A program made the translations under genes and the position numbers. The notes under the pieces are model-generated. The model was not told the origin of the DNA, searched no databases, and worked only from the letters and a program-made list of their open reading frames with translations. 63,498 nucleotides of DNA from Candidatus Aenigmatarchaeota archaeon (GTDB lineage: Archaea > Aenigmatarchaeota > Aenigmatarchaeia > Aenigmatarchaeales > JAHLMR01): the NCBI GenBank assembly GCA_018920255.1, contig JAHLMR010000002.1, forward strand, positions 1-63,498, given 5' to 3'. This document shows positions 1 to 9,101 of this stretch, piece by piece; the stretch's first letter is position 1; each line of letters starts with the position of its first letter.

Positions 1-1100
1 TGAAAAATTTGCTAATGAAATTAGTGAAACTTTTGGAGTTTATGCTGAAGCACCAGAAAATGGAGATGTAATAAAAATATGAAAGAAAAAATTTTATTAA
101 TAAGATCTAAAGTAAAAGATTCCAAAATTACATGTGGTCCGGATAGATTTGGGTTAGAATTAGAAAATGGATTAAGAAAAAAATATGATGTTGAAACTAT
201 ACAAATATCTAAATATCATGAATTATTTTGGTTAGTACCATATTTAATTATAAAATCAAAAGCAAAATTAATTATTTCAATACACTCAGATATTTGGTTT
301 ACACCTTTTTTGTCAAATAAGAAAGCAATACTTACAGTTCATGATCTCTTTCCATTTACTCTTTCAACACCTTTTTATAAAAACGTTTTATTGAAATATT
401 TAGTAAAGATTTTTTTGTTTATAATATGGAGGCTTTCTTTTTATAATAATTCATTTTTAGTTTCAAATTCATCTCAAACAGCAAAAGAATTAAAAATATT
501 TTTTGGAAAAGAATCAAAAATAATAAATCATGGTGTAGACATAAATAAATTTAAATCTTTTAAATTTAAAAAATTAAAACAACCAATAAAGCTAGGATTT
601 TTTTCTCATTTTATTTATAGAAAAGGAATAGATATAGCAATAAATATTTATGAAAAATTAAAGAATAAAATTAATTGTGAATTAATTCTTGCCGGTGGAA
701 AATTCAAAAAAACATCAACAAGAATTATTGATATAGAAAAATTAATAAAAAATGATAAGAATGTTAAAATTTTAGGTAGAATTCCAGATAAAGATGTACC
801 AAAATTATATAATTCATTTGATTTCTTTCTCTTTCCAAGTAGAGCTGAAGGTTTTGGACTTCCTATTCTTGAAGCAGCAGCTTGCGGAATACCTGTATTT
901 ACATTAAAATCAGCACATATACCGGAAGAAGTAAAAAAAGCAAGTATTGTTTGTAAAGATGAAGATGAGATAGTTGAAAAAATAATAGAATTATCAAAAA
1001 ATAAAAAATTGTATGATAAAATTAGATTTGAAAAAATGAAATATGCAAGAAAATTTACTTGGGATAAATGTGTTAATGAATATGATAAATTAATACAAAA
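1..1100 (+). repeat. Left copy of a 1.1-kb mosaic direct repeat
   Basis: Positions 1-1100 correspond to 9020-10119 at a near-constant offset of 9019. Positions 1-111, about 168-265 and about 930-1099 are identical or almost so, whereas 112-167 and about 266-470 have diverged strongly. The repeat covers the nuclease gene tail and nearly all of the GT4 gene. Alternating identical and diverged blocks suggest an older duplication partly homogenised by gene conversion. Confidence 0.85.
2..82 (+). CDS. C-terminal end of a second beta-CASP metallo-beta-lactamase nuclease (partial)
   Basis: Only the last 26 codons and the stop are present; the gene enters from the left edge. The encoded tail (EKFANEISETFGVYAEAPEN and on to DVIKI) is identical in protein and DNA to the tail of the full beta-CASP gene ending at 9101. 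Its TGA overlaps the ATG of the next glycosyltransferase in an ATGA junction, exactly as at 9098. It is therefore either a second copy of the nuclease gene or a duplicated 3' end carried along with the glycosyltransferase. Which one cannot be decided inside the window. Confidence 0.8.
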   Translation, partial: EKFANEISETFGVYAEAPENGDVIKI

Positions 1101-1119
1101 ATGTTTTTTACATAAATAA
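79..1119 (+). CDS. GT4-family glycosyltransferase, paralogue A
   Basis: A 346-residue GT-B fold glycosyltransferase, probably transferring a nucleotide-activated sugar to a surface or lipid-linked glycan on the cytoplasmic side. The C-terminal nucleotide-sugar half holds the GT4 EX7E motif (E257-GFGLPIL-E265) after DFFLFPSR; the N-terminal half has the acceptor-side HDLFPFTL segment. It closely resembles the 349-residue protein at 9098-10147; the central acceptor half differs most, which may mean different acceptors. The start overlaps the preceding stop by ATGA, so the two are co-translated. Sugar and acceptor cannot be read from sequence. Confidence 0.85.
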   Translation: MKEKILLIRSKVKDSKITCGPDRFGLELENGLRKKYDVETIQISKYHELFWLVPYLIIKSKAKLIISIHSDIWFTPFLSNKKAILTVHDLFPFTLSTPFYKNVLLKYLVKIFLFIIWRLSFYNNSFLVSNSSQTAKELKIFFGKESKIINHGVDINKFKSFKFKKLKQPIKLGFFSHFIYRKGIDIAINIYEKLKNKINCELILAGGKFKKTSTRIIDIEKLIKNDKNVKILGRIPDKDVPKLYNSFDFFLFPSRAEGFGLPILEAAACGIPVFTLKSAHIPEEVKKASIVCKDEDEIVEKIIELSKNKKLYDKIRFEKMKYARKFTWDKCVNEYDKLIQKCFLHK

Positions 1120-1134
1120 TTTAAAATTTCAAAT

Positions 1135-2298
1135 ATGGAGAAAGATAAAAATATGAAAAAAATGAAAATTTGTATGGTTTTAGATTATTATTATCCATAT
1201 GTTGGTGGAATAGAAAGAGATTTTTTTAATCTTGCAAAAAATTTAGTTAAATTAGGGCATGATGTTTATGTAATATCATTAAAGGTTCCAAATACAAATA
1301 GTTATGAAGAAATAGACGGTATAAAAATATATAGAGTATATTCACCAATTAAAAATAGATTTATTGCATGTTTTTTTATGATACCAAAAATATTAAAAAT
1401 AGCAAAGAATTGTCTTTTTATTCACACATCTACTTATGGTTCACTAATCCCTTCATGGATATGTAAAAATATTTTAAGAAAAAAGTGTATAATAACCATT
1501 CATGAAGTCTTTAATGATTTATGGTATTTTATTTATAAATCAAAAATAAAAGCATTTATCGCAAAATTATTTGAAAGATTTTTATTATTATTTAATTTTG
1601 ATTTATATATTGTTCATTCTAATTTTACTAAAAATAGGCTTGCTTTATTTAAACCAAAAGAAAAAATAAAATTAAGCTGTTCTGGAATAGATTATAATTA
1701 TTTTAATAGAAAAAAAACTAAACCTAAACTTGCAAGAAAAGAATTGGGATTAAAAAATGAAAAAATTTTTGCTTATTTTGGAAGGCCAGGACCAACAAAA
1801 GGCCTTGAATATTTTATAAATTCGTTTGAAGAAATAGCTTCAAAAATACCAAATGTAAGATTTTTGCTTGTTTTATCAACTGAGCCAAAAGAAGGCTATG
1901 AATATGTAAAAAAACTTATTTCTGAAAGTTCTGTAAAAGATAAAATAATTCTTCATAAAAGTATACCTTTATTTTCAGAAAAAGGAAAAGCATGCTTACG
2001 TGACTATATGGCAGCCGCGGATTGTATTGTTGTACCATCAATTTCAGAAGGCTTTGGTATAGTTGCTGCTGAAGCATGTGCTTTAGATGTTCCTGTTGTT
2101 GCAAGTAATACAGCATCATTACCAGAAGTTGTTTCTGGAAAATATTTATTAGTTAAACCAAGAGACCCTCATGCCATAGCAAAAGCATGTATAAAAGTTT
2201 GTAAAGGAAAATTTAAAAAGTCAAAGAAAAAACTTTTTACAATAGAAATGAGAGTTAAAAGTCATTTGAGCATATATAAAGATTTATTAAATTGTTAA
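1135..2298 (+). CDS. GT4-family glycosyltransferase
   Basis: A 387-residue GT-B glycosyltransferase. The N-terminus has the typical YYYPYVGGIERD glycine-rich loop following MKICMVLD, and the C-terminal domain has EX7E (E305-GFGIVAA-E313) and the phosphate-contacting FGRPGPTKGLEYFI stretch. ATG at 1153 is an alternative start: GGAG at 1137-1140 could serve as its ribosome site, and MKKMKICMVLDYYYP is the usual family N-terminus. The gene follows the GT4 paralogue by 15 bp and converges with the GT2 gene on the other strand, overlapping by 4 bp. It probably builds the glycan transferred by AglB. Confidence 0.85.
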   Translation: MEKDKNMKKMKICMVLDYYYPYVGGIERDFFNLAKNLVKLGHDVYVISLKVPNTNSYEEIDGIKIYRVYSPIKNRFIACFFMIPKILKIAKNCLFIHTSTYGSLIPSWICKNILRKKCIITIHEVFNDLWYFIYKSKIKAFIAKLFERFLLLFNFDLYIVHSNFTKNRLALFKPKEKIKLSCSGIDYNYFNRKKTKPKLARKELGLKNEKIFAYFGRPGPTKGLEYFINSFEEIASKIPNVRFLLVLSTEPKEGYEYVKKLISESSVKDKIILHKSIPLFSEKGKACLRDYMAAADCIVVPSISEGFGIVAAEACALDVPVVASNTASLPEVVSGKYLLVKPRDPHAIAKACIKVCKGKFKKSKKKLFTIEMRVKSHLSIYKDLLNC

Positions 2299-3296
2299 CT
2301 TTTAACCTTTTCTTTAAGTAATTTAATTAATAAATCTATCCCTCGAATCTTTTTACTTTTATATTTTTTATTTAATTTTTCTATTGTTTTTTCATTATCT
2401 AAATTTAACATTTTTATAATACCATCTTGATTTCTAATTTCATCAGATATTTTTAATTGAATTTTCCTTTCATCGTCTGAAAACATATCTAATTTTTTTA
2501 TAAATTCTGTATAATGTTTAATTCTATTTATAAAAACTACTAAAGAAAAATTTGTGATAAATGTAATAATACTATTTAGATAAAAAACTATAAAATATTC
2601 TAATTTAGAAAGCTCTGTATTTTCATTTTTTCTTAAAATTTTTAAATAAATATCTATAATCTTTTTTATTATTTTGTATAAAAATTTATTTCTAATTCTA
2701 TATTCTAATTCTTTTTTTAATCCATTAAAAGATAGTCTAAATTGATAGTATTCTATTTTTGGATATTCTCTAAATTTAGATGAAACATTATGATATAATA
2801 AATATTTTTTTTCTAAGTTAAACAGTTTACCAGTTATTTCAGGATGTTCATGGAGAATTCCTCTATAAATAACTTTATTTTTATTAAAAAATCTTATAAC
2901 GTGATCATAGGCTTCTGCATTTCCGCCAAAATCAATATTATTAATAAATTTATTTAATCTATAAATTCTATATGCATCATATTTTGGATTTTTTAAAATT
3001 TCTAATATTTTTTTCTTTAAATTGCTACTAATCAATTCATCTGCATCTAAAAGAAAAACCCAATCATTTTTACACTTTTTAAGACCATACATTCTTAATG
3101 TTTCAACACAGCCTAATGGAACAATATAAATTAATTTTATTTTTTTATATTTTTCTTTTAATTTTTTATTTTTTTCAAATATTTCTTTATCACTGGAATC
3201 TATTATTACTATTTCATCTGCTATATCATATACGTTTTTAATTAAAGGTAAAATATTTTCATTTCTTGTAAAATTAAGTATAGATAACTTTTCCAT
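2295..3296 (-). CDS. GT2-family glycosyltransferase (WaaE/KdtX-like)
   Basis: A 333-residue GT-A fold glycosyltransferase. The N-terminus MEKLSILNFTRNE begins the nucleotide-binding domain, IVIIDSSD is the second strand, and FLLDADEL (D84, D86) is the metal-binding DXD-like motif. The middle part (about 110-170, with VIRFFNKNKVIYRGILHEHP) matches the WaaE-like branch that adds sugars to surface polysaccharides. The C-terminal half is basic with one hydrophobic stretch (about 235-260), probably membrane-associated. It is the last gene of a minus-strand trio, 8 bp after the PMT-like gene. Donor and acceptor are unknown. Confidence 0.8.
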   Translation of the reverse strand: MEKLSILNFTRNENILPLIKNVYDIADEIVIIDSSDKEIFEKNKKLKEKYKKIKLIYIVPLGCVETLRMYGLKKCKNDWVFLLDADELISSNLKKKILEILKNPKYDAYRIYRLNKFINNIDFGGNAEAYDHVIRFFNKNKVIYRGILHEHPEITGKLFNLEKKYLLYHNVSSKFREYPKIEYYQFRLSFNGLKKELEYRIRNKFLYKIIKKIIDIYLKILRKNENTELSKLEYFIVFYLNSIITFITNFSLVVFINRIKHYTEFIKKLDMFSDDERKIQLKISDEIRNQDGIIKMLNLDNEKTIEKLNKKYKSKKIRGIDLLIKLLKEKVKS

Positions 3297-3304
3297 TTAA
3301 TCAC

Positions 3305-4801
3305 TTAAAGTAATTTAAATATAATAGTTTCTCTATTTTCAAAAACCTTTTCAAAATGTTTTGTATCTTGTAACATAGTATTAATAAAAGTAGGAGTAAA
3401 TGCACCAATAATATTTGATTCTGGAATTATATAATCTCTTCCTACAAATGCAGACCAAATTAAAATATAGGATACATTATATTTTTTTAATATTTCATAA
3501 TCATATGTTGAGTTTGTTCCACGCATCAATTCAGGAAATTCTTCTCCGATGCTTACCGAACTTCTTTCTCCATATATTTTAAGAGCCCCAGCATAAACGG
3601 TAAATATTTTATCATAAGTATTTGTATTTTCTTTTATCCATTTTAGTGCAGCAATATAATCTGGTGTATATCTTATTGATTTTGAAGTTAAGTCTATTGT
3701 ATTAAAAGTATTTAGTAGCGAAAATAAAAGTAAAATAAATATAATAATTACTATGAAATATTCTATTATTCTTTTTTTCTTTATAAGTTCATATAAAAAA
3801 TAAGCATTAATAATAGCTATTTGTGGAAAAATTATTGTTAAATATCTTGTTTCTAAAATTCTTTCACTAAAAATATAAGATTCTATAAATAATAAAATAA
3901 AAAGAATAATAAATATAAGCATTAAAATATATTCAATTTTTCTTTCTTGTAAAATTAAAATAAATGCAAAAATTAAAAGAATAAATTGAATAAAACCAAA
4001 CGTATTTATAAAAAATGGTATTGATGGAATAGCATAAGAAAGAGTTGAAGTAGCTTCTTTAATCCAAGAGATTTCTTTTATCGGATATTTAAAAAAATAA
4101 TTTAAAAATGGCATATTCGGATAGTTAAATTTTATTATATTCATAATAACATGTGGTAATAATATTGAAGATGTGATTAAAATAAAAATTAATAAAAATT
4201 TAATATTTTTGTTTTTTAAATATTCATAGATAAGATAACAAAATGTTAAAAATATTAATAAAACCCCAGAATTTTTAAAATAAAATGATATAGCAGAAAA
4301 TATACTTAAAAATATTAAATTTTCTATAGTTTTATTTTTATCAAATCTTATTATAGAATAAATAATTAAAGCTGAAAAAAATGCAATCTGAGCATCTACA
4401 TATGCTATAAGTGAAAGATGAAAAAGAAGTGGAAATGATAATAAAAATAAAGTACATACAATTGAAAAATATATATTTTCTATTTTTTTTCCAAGAAAAT
4501 ATATTATAAATAAAAGAAATACTGTAAACATTGCAGTAAAAATATGACTTATTGTTAAAATTTCAAGATAATTATTAAAAAATAATGATGGTATACCAGT
4601 AATTGCATAAAAAAATAATGTTTGGCCCGATTCACTTAAATTTTCAGGATATATTTCACCGTTAATAAATTTTTTTGAATATACAATTCTTTCTTCATCC
4701 TCACCGAGCATCGGTGTTATACTTGCAGAATAAATTAAATAAATACCAAATATTAAAATTAAAATTATTACAATTTTTTCCAAGGTTTTTTTATTTATCA
4801 T
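3305..4801 (-). CDS. Multi-pass membrane glycosyltransferase, PMT/ArnT-like (GT39/GT83 type)
   Basis: A 498-residue protein with about 11-12 hydrophobic segments. After the first membrane helix comes an acidic loop MLGEDEERIVYSKKF (E34-D35-E36), placed where PMT and ArnT-type transferases carry their catalytic acidic residues. The C-terminal soluble part (about 375-498) includes ALKWIKENTNTYDKIF and SYILIWSAF, typical of the extracytoplasmic domain of these proteins. It would use a polyprenyl-phosphate sugar outside the membrane. Its start overlaps the stop of the upstream dolichol-phosphate sugar transferase by 4 bp, so the donor-making and donor-using enzymes look translationally coupled. 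Confidence 0.75.
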   Translation of the reverse strand: MINKKTLEKIVIILILIFGIYLIYSASITPMLGEDEERIVYSKKFINGEIYPENLSESGQTLFFYAITGIPSLFFNNYLEILTISHIFTAMFTVFLLFIIYFLGKKIENIYFSIVCTLFLLSFPLLFHLSLIAYVDAQIAFFSALIIYSIIRFDKNKTIENLIFLSIFSAISFYFKNSGVLLIFLTFCYLIYEYLKNKNIKFLLIFILITSSILLPHVIMNIIKFNYPNMPFLNYFFKYPIKEISWIKEATSTLSYAIPSIPFFINTFGFIQFILLIFAFILILQERKIEYILMLIFIILFILLFIESYIFSERILETRYLTIIFPQIAIINAYFLYELIKKKRIIEYFIVIIIFILLLFSLLNTFNTIDLTSKSIRYTPDYIAALKWIKENTNTYDKIFTVYAGALKIYGERSSVSIGEEFPELMRGTNSTYDYEILKKYNVSYILIWSAFVGRDYIIPESNIIGAFTPTFINTMLQDTKHFEKVFENRETIIFKLL

Positions 4802-5703
4802 TTATTCTCACTTAAATTTTTTATTTGTCTAATTATATCTCTTTTTGTATTTATAATTATAGAACCTAAAAGTCCAGCTAAAAAGAACATTATACCAACT
4901 GTGATTATAATAGCATCTAATGTTACTAACAAAGAATGAGAAATTCCTAAAAACCAATCATAAACTATATAAATTCCAAGCAAGATTCCAATTAAAGTGA
5001 AAAATATACCAAATGCACCAAAAAATAATAAAGGATTTTGATATCTAGCTAATCTTATAATTAGCGTAATTATTCTAAAACCATCTGAAATTGGATTTAA
5101 TTTTGTTTTTCCTTCTCTTTTATAATAAGAAATATCTACAACAGCTATTTTTTGGTTATTTTTTACTGCTTCTACACTAATCTCAGTTTCAATACCAAAA
5201 CCAGATTCTTTTAAAAATAGTTCACGTAATGATTTTGTTTTAAAAGCTCTATATCCTGTACATATGTCCTTTAAACAAATTCCATAAACAAATGCAAAAA
5301 AATTATTAATGAGTTTATTCCCAAAAAAATTAAATCTTGTAAATGATTTTTTATTTTTTTCAAGCAATCTGTTTCCTATAACCTGATCATACCCTTTTTC
5401 TAATTCAGCTAATAATTTATCTGCTTCATTAGCATCATATGTTTTATCTGCATCAACTAATATACAATATTCTGTTTCAACTTTATCAATAGCTTCAATA
5501 ACAGCTTTTCCTTTTCCTTTTCCTGATTGTAAAATTACTTTAGCACCTCTTGAAGCAGCAATATCTCTTGTTTTATCTGTACTATGTCCATCTATTACAA
5601 GAATATTTTTAAATCCATTTTCTTTAAAAGAATCTATTACATCACCTATTCCTTTCTCTTCATTAAGAGTAGGAATTATAATTGTTACATTATCTTTATT
5701 CAT
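4798..5703 (-). CDS. Dolichyl-phosphate sugar transferase (DPM1/AglD-like GT2) with C-terminal membrane anchor
   Basis: A 301-residue GT2 enzyme. It starts with VTIIIPTLNEEKGIGDVI, has the second acidic motif VIDGHSTDKT and the DXD motif CILVDADKTYD (D84, D86), then DICTGYRAFK and the aromatic/acidic acceptor segment. Two hydrophobic helices (about 222-250 and 258-287) anchor the C-terminus. The family transfers a sugar from a nucleotide to dolichyl phosphate on the cytoplasmic face. It is first in the minus-strand trio and is transcribed divergently from aglB across an 84-bp spacer. Whether it makes Dol-P-mannose or Dol-P-glucose cannot be told. Confidence 0.85.
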   Translation of the reverse strand: MNKDNVTIIIPTLNEEKGIGDVIDSFKENGFKNILVIDGHSTDKTRDIAASRGAKVILQSGKGKGKAVIEAIDKVETEYCILVDADKTYDANEADKLLAELEKGYDQVIGNRLLEKNKKSFTRFNFFGNKLINNFFAFVYGICLKDICTGYRAFKTKSLRELFLKESGFGIETEISVEAVKNNQKIAVVDISYYKREGKTKLNPISDGFRIITLIIRLARYQNPLLFFGAFGIFFTLIGILLGIYIVYDWFLGISHSLLVTLDAIIITVGIMFFLAGLLGSIIINTKRDIIRQIKNLSENK

Positions 5704-5739
5704 TTGAACACACCAATATTTTTATTTATAAAACTTATA

Positions 5740-5759
5740 AATATTTAAATTTAAATATT
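5740..5759. promoter_or_regulatory. Symmetric TATA element between divergent glycosylation operons
   Basis: AATATTTAAATTTAAATATT is a perfect 20-bp palindrome about 37 bp from the minus-strand start at 5703 and 29 bp from the aglB start at 5788. Each half contains an archaeal TATA core, so one element could place TBP in either direction. The aglB ATG at 5788 is preceded by GAGGTAAG, a usable ribosome site. Confidence 0.55.
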
Positions 5760-5787
5760 CTTAAGATAATTTTGAGGTAAGATAAAA

Positions 5788-7830
5788 ATGAATATATCTA
5801 AATTTTTAGAAAAATCTTGGATTTTAATACTTTTAATAATTTTTATAATTTCATTTTGGGTTCGTGCAGTAGGCATTATACCAGATAAAATTTTATCATA
5901 TGATCCGGTTTTTGAATATAGATATCTTAGATATTTAGTAGATTTTGGTACAATTCCAGTATGGGATGAATTGGGTTATTATGTTGGAAGACCATCAGGG
6001 GTTTTTGGACCAGCATTACCTCAGGAAATTTTAACAATTTTTATTTATAATTTATTAAAATTTTTTATTTCAATTAGCTTAATAACTGCTGCAACTTATT
6101 CTGCAGCATTTTTTGGTGCATTAATACCAATAGCAGCATTTTTATTAGTTAGAGAAATTTCAAATAATAATTGGGGTGCATTATTATCTGCAGCATTAAT
6201 TGGTACTGCACCACAAATTTTAATAAGAACATTTGGTGCAAGTTATGATACAGACCAGCTAGTCTTATTTTTTATATTAGTTACACTTTGGTTAGGAATA
6301 AGAGTTATAAAATTTAAAACACCTTCATCTATATTTTTAGCAACAACAGGGTTCTTTTTATTTGCAACAATGTGGAATATGTTCACTTATACATTAATCC
6401 TTTCATTTGCTTTTTTTATTTTTTATTTTATTTTTTCATATATACATAAATTTGGAATAAAAACAATTAACTTTCAAAAAATTAAAGAAAATATATTTTA
6501 TTTTAAGAATGAAATAGTTTCATTATTGGTTTTATTTTTTTCATTATTTGTTTTTCTTATTTTAAACAGAACAAATTTAATTGAATTAATATTTAATATA
6601 TTAGGTTTTGCATTTGCTGCAGAAAAACTTATTGTTAATATTTCTATTGCAGAACTTCAAACAGTTTCTTTACTTGATGTTTCTACTTGGATACTTTCTA
6701 TGGGAAGAATAATGATAGGAAATGAACTTGTAGACATTATTATTTTCTCATTTTTCATATCTATGATTTTATTTTCTTTGTATTATTTATATAAAAATAA
6801 AAAAATATTTGAATTTAGTATTTTGTTTACTCTTATAGTTTTTGGTTCCTATACTGTTATAAGAGGAATAAGATTTACAGAATTTACTTCAGCTTTATTT
6901 TTATCGATTATAGGTATAGGTTTTAGTTATTTTCTTATATTTTTAAAAGATGAAAAAATTTATAAAAGTATTTTAATTGGCTTAGCTATTTTTACTGTAT
7001 TAATATCTTTTTCAATTGCAATAGAAATGGGTCCAAAACTTGGGCCAGATACAGATAAAAATTGGAATGATGCTTGGGAATTTTTAAAGAAAAATACAAA
7101 TGAATTATCTTTAGTTGGTACATGGTGGGATCCAGGACACATGATTGCAGGATTAGCTGAAAGAAGAAATTTAGCAGATGGTGCACACTGTGGAAATAAA
7201 GATTGTCTTTTTGGAATAAATGATAGAATAACAGATACCGGAAGAATATTTTCAATTGAAAATGAAACTGAAGCATTAAATTTAATAAGAAAATATAAAG
7301 GAACAAGTCCAGAAGTTTATTGGATAGCATCTTCAGATCTAATTGGAAAATTCCAATGGATACAATATTTTGGAACAGGATGCGATGCAAGAAAGGAGCA
7401 AAGATGTCCGCTTTATTTACAAATAGGATTGCAAAATATAAATAATTCTGAATATGGAAGTTTAATATTAAATTATGGAAATATTAAAATTTTATTAAAA
7501 GATAATAAACTAATACCAATTTATATAGAAAAAAGAAATGGAATGTTATTTTCGGAAATAATTTATTATGAAAATGAAAAAATAAAATCTATAAAAGATA
7601 TAGAAATAAATTCTACAGAAATAGGTAAAGAATTAAATATAAAACTTTTAAATCAAACTATTCCTTATTCTTTATATTTATCAAAAAAAGCAGAGTATAT
7701 AGTAATAATACCACCAAATTTAAGAAACAGTATATTTACAAAGATGTTTTTCTTTGATGGAGAAGGTTTAACAAATTTTGAAAAGGTATTTAGTAATGAA
7801 GATGTTAAAATTTTTAAAGTAAAACTATGA
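5788..7830 (+). CDS. aglB: Oligosaccharyltransferase AglB/STT3
   Basis: A 680-residue integral membrane enzyme that transfers a lipid-linked glycan to asparagine of secreted proteins. About 11-13 transmembrane segments fill residues 10-415. The first external loop has the acidic catalytic motif SYDPVFEYRYLRY (D39), the next loop has GASYDTDQ (D154/D156), and the soluble C-terminal domain has the signature WWDPGH (W446-W447-D448). The family norm is WWDYG, so proline replaces tyrosine here. Length is short compared with many archaeal AglB proteins (often 800 or more). It is surrounded by glycosyltransferases that presumably assemble its substrate. Confidence 0.92.
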   Translation: MNISKFLEKSWILILLIIFIISFWVRAVGIIPDKILSYDPVFEYRYLRYLVDFGTIPVWDELGYYVGRPSGVFGPALPQEILTIFIYNLLKFFISISLITAATYSAAFFGALIPIAAFLLVREISNNNWGALLSAALIGTAPQILIRTFGASYDTDQLVLFFILVTLWLGIRVIKFKTPSSIFLATTGFFLFATMWNMFTYTLILSFAFFIFYFIFSYIHKFGIKTINFQKIKENIFYFKNEIVSLLVLFFSLFVFLILNRTNLIELIFNILGFAFAAEKLIVNISIAELQTVSLLDVSTWILSMGRIMIGNELVDIIIFSFFISMILFSLYYLYKNKKIFEFSILFTLIVFGSYTVIRGIRFTEFTSALFLSIIGIGFSYFLIFLKDEKIYKSILIGLAIFTVLISFSIAIEMGPKLGPDTDKNWNDAWEFLKKNTNELSLVGTWWDPGHMIAGLAERRNLADGAHCGNKDCLFGINDRITDTGRIFSIENETEALNLIRKYKGTSPEVYWIASSDLIGKFQWIQYFGTGCDARKEQRCPLYLQIGLQNINNSEYGSLILNYGNIKILLKDNKLIPIYIEKRNGMLFSEIIYYENEKIKSIKDIEINSTEIGKELNIKLLNQTIPYSLYLSKKAEYIVIIPPNLRNSIFTKMFFFDGEGLTNFEKVFSNEDVKIFKVKL

Positions 7831-9101
7831 GAAAGATTTTTATGAAATTTTATTGTTTAGGAGGTTTTAGAGAAGTTGGAAGAAATGCTATATTATTAGA
7901 AACTTCTAAAGAAAATGTTCTTTTAGATTATGGAATAAAGGTAGAAACAAATGAATTGCCGTTATCCATAAATAAAAAAATAGATGCATTAATTCTTTGT
8001 CATCCACATTTAGATCATTGTGGTGCAATACCAACACTATATAAGAAAAAATTATATAAATTTCCATTATATTCAACAGCAGCATCTTTAGATCAATCGC
8101 ATTTATTATGGAAAGATAGCATGAAGGTAGCAAAATTGAAAGGAAAAAAACAAGTTTTTAATGATTCTGATATTCAAAGAACAAAACAAAATGAAAATAG
8201 AATAACTTTTGGTCAAAGATTTGAAATAGGAAATTTAAATATAGAAGTTCATTTTGCTGGTCACGTACCAGGCTCGCTTATGCCTGTAATTGAATATAAA
8301 GATAAAAGAATTTTATATACAAGTGATTTTAATACATTAGATACAAGATTACTAAAAGGTGCTAATATAAAAGAGTTTAAAGATATAGACATTTTAATAA
8401 CAGAAAGCACATATGCTGATCGTGAACATCCAAAAAGAGAAGAAGTTGAAAAAGAATTTATAAAATCTGTTGAAGAAACAATAGAAAACGGAGGAGTAGC
8501 ATTAATTCCTGTTTTTGCCGTAGGAAGAGCAGCTGAAATAATGTTAGTTTTAAATTCTTCTAATCCAGACTATCCGATTTATCTTGATGGTATGGCAAGA
8601 GAAGCAACTGAAATTGCATTAAGATATCCAGAACTATTAAAAGATCCAGAAGCACTTCGTAATGCTATGGATAAAATTATACCATTATATACAGATGACG
8701 AAAGAAAAGAAGCAATAAAGTCTCCATGTGCAATAATAACAACAGGAGGATGTTTGGAAGGTGGACCAATTATATTTTATCTTTCACAACTTCATGATAT
8801 TGAAAACTCATCATTACTTTTTACAGGTTATCAAATTCCAAATACAGCAGGAAGAAAAGTATTAGAAACAGGAAGATTTATAACAAATGAATTAAATTTT
8901 AAAATAAAAATGAAAATAAAAAGTTTTGATTTTTCAGCACACATAGGAAGAACACAACTTTTAAATTTCATAAAAACATTAAATCCAGAAAAAGTAATAT
9001 GTATGCATGGAGATAACTGTGAAAAATTTGCTAATGAAATTAGTGAAACTTTTGGAGTTTATGCTGAAGCACCAGAAAATGGAGATGTAATAAAAATATG
9101 A
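7827..9101 (+). CDS. Beta-CASP metallo-beta-lactamase ribonuclease (aCPSF2/RNase J-like, no KH domain)
   Basis: A 424-residue zinc-dependent nuclease. The metallo-beta-lactamase motif is HPHLDH (H59-H64), followed by FAGHVPGS, the metal ligand region YTSDFN, ESTYAD, and beta-CASP motifs in PVFAVGRAAE, FSAHIGR and CMHGD. All expected metal ligands appear present. It lacks the N-terminal KH region of aCPSF1, so it fits the shorter archaeal group involved in mRNA 3'-end processing or 5'-3' decay. The start overlaps the aglB stop (ATGA); ATG at 7842 is a second candidate and matches the family N-terminus MKFYCLGGFREVGRN. It also overlaps the next GT4 start. Confidence 0.88.
   Translation: MRKIFMKFYCLGGFREVGRNAILLETSKENVLLDYGIKVETNELPLSINKKIDALILCHPHLDHCGAIPTLYKKKLYKFPLYSTAASLDQSHLLWKDSMKVAKLKGKKQVFNDSDIQRTKQNENRITFGQRFEIGNLNIEVHFAGHVPGSLMPVIEYKDKRILYTSDFNTLDTRLLKGANIKEFKDIDILITESTYADREHPKREEVEKEFIKSVEETIENGGVALIPVFAVGRAAEIMLVLNSSNPDYPIYLDGMAREATEIALRYPELLKDPEALRNAMDKIIPLYTDDERKEAIKSPCAIITTGGCLEGGPIIFYLSQLHDIENSSLLFTGYQIPNTAGRKVLETGRFITNELNFKIKMKIKSFDFSAHIGRTQLLNFIKTLNPEKVICMHGDNCEKFANEISETFGVYAEAPENGDVIKI

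Noticed and set aside
6992-7390. Open frame of 132 codons antisense to aglB
   Set aside because: It lies wholly within the conserved WWDPGH region of aglB, has a Leu/Phe/Ile-rich random composition, no ribosome site and no promoter.
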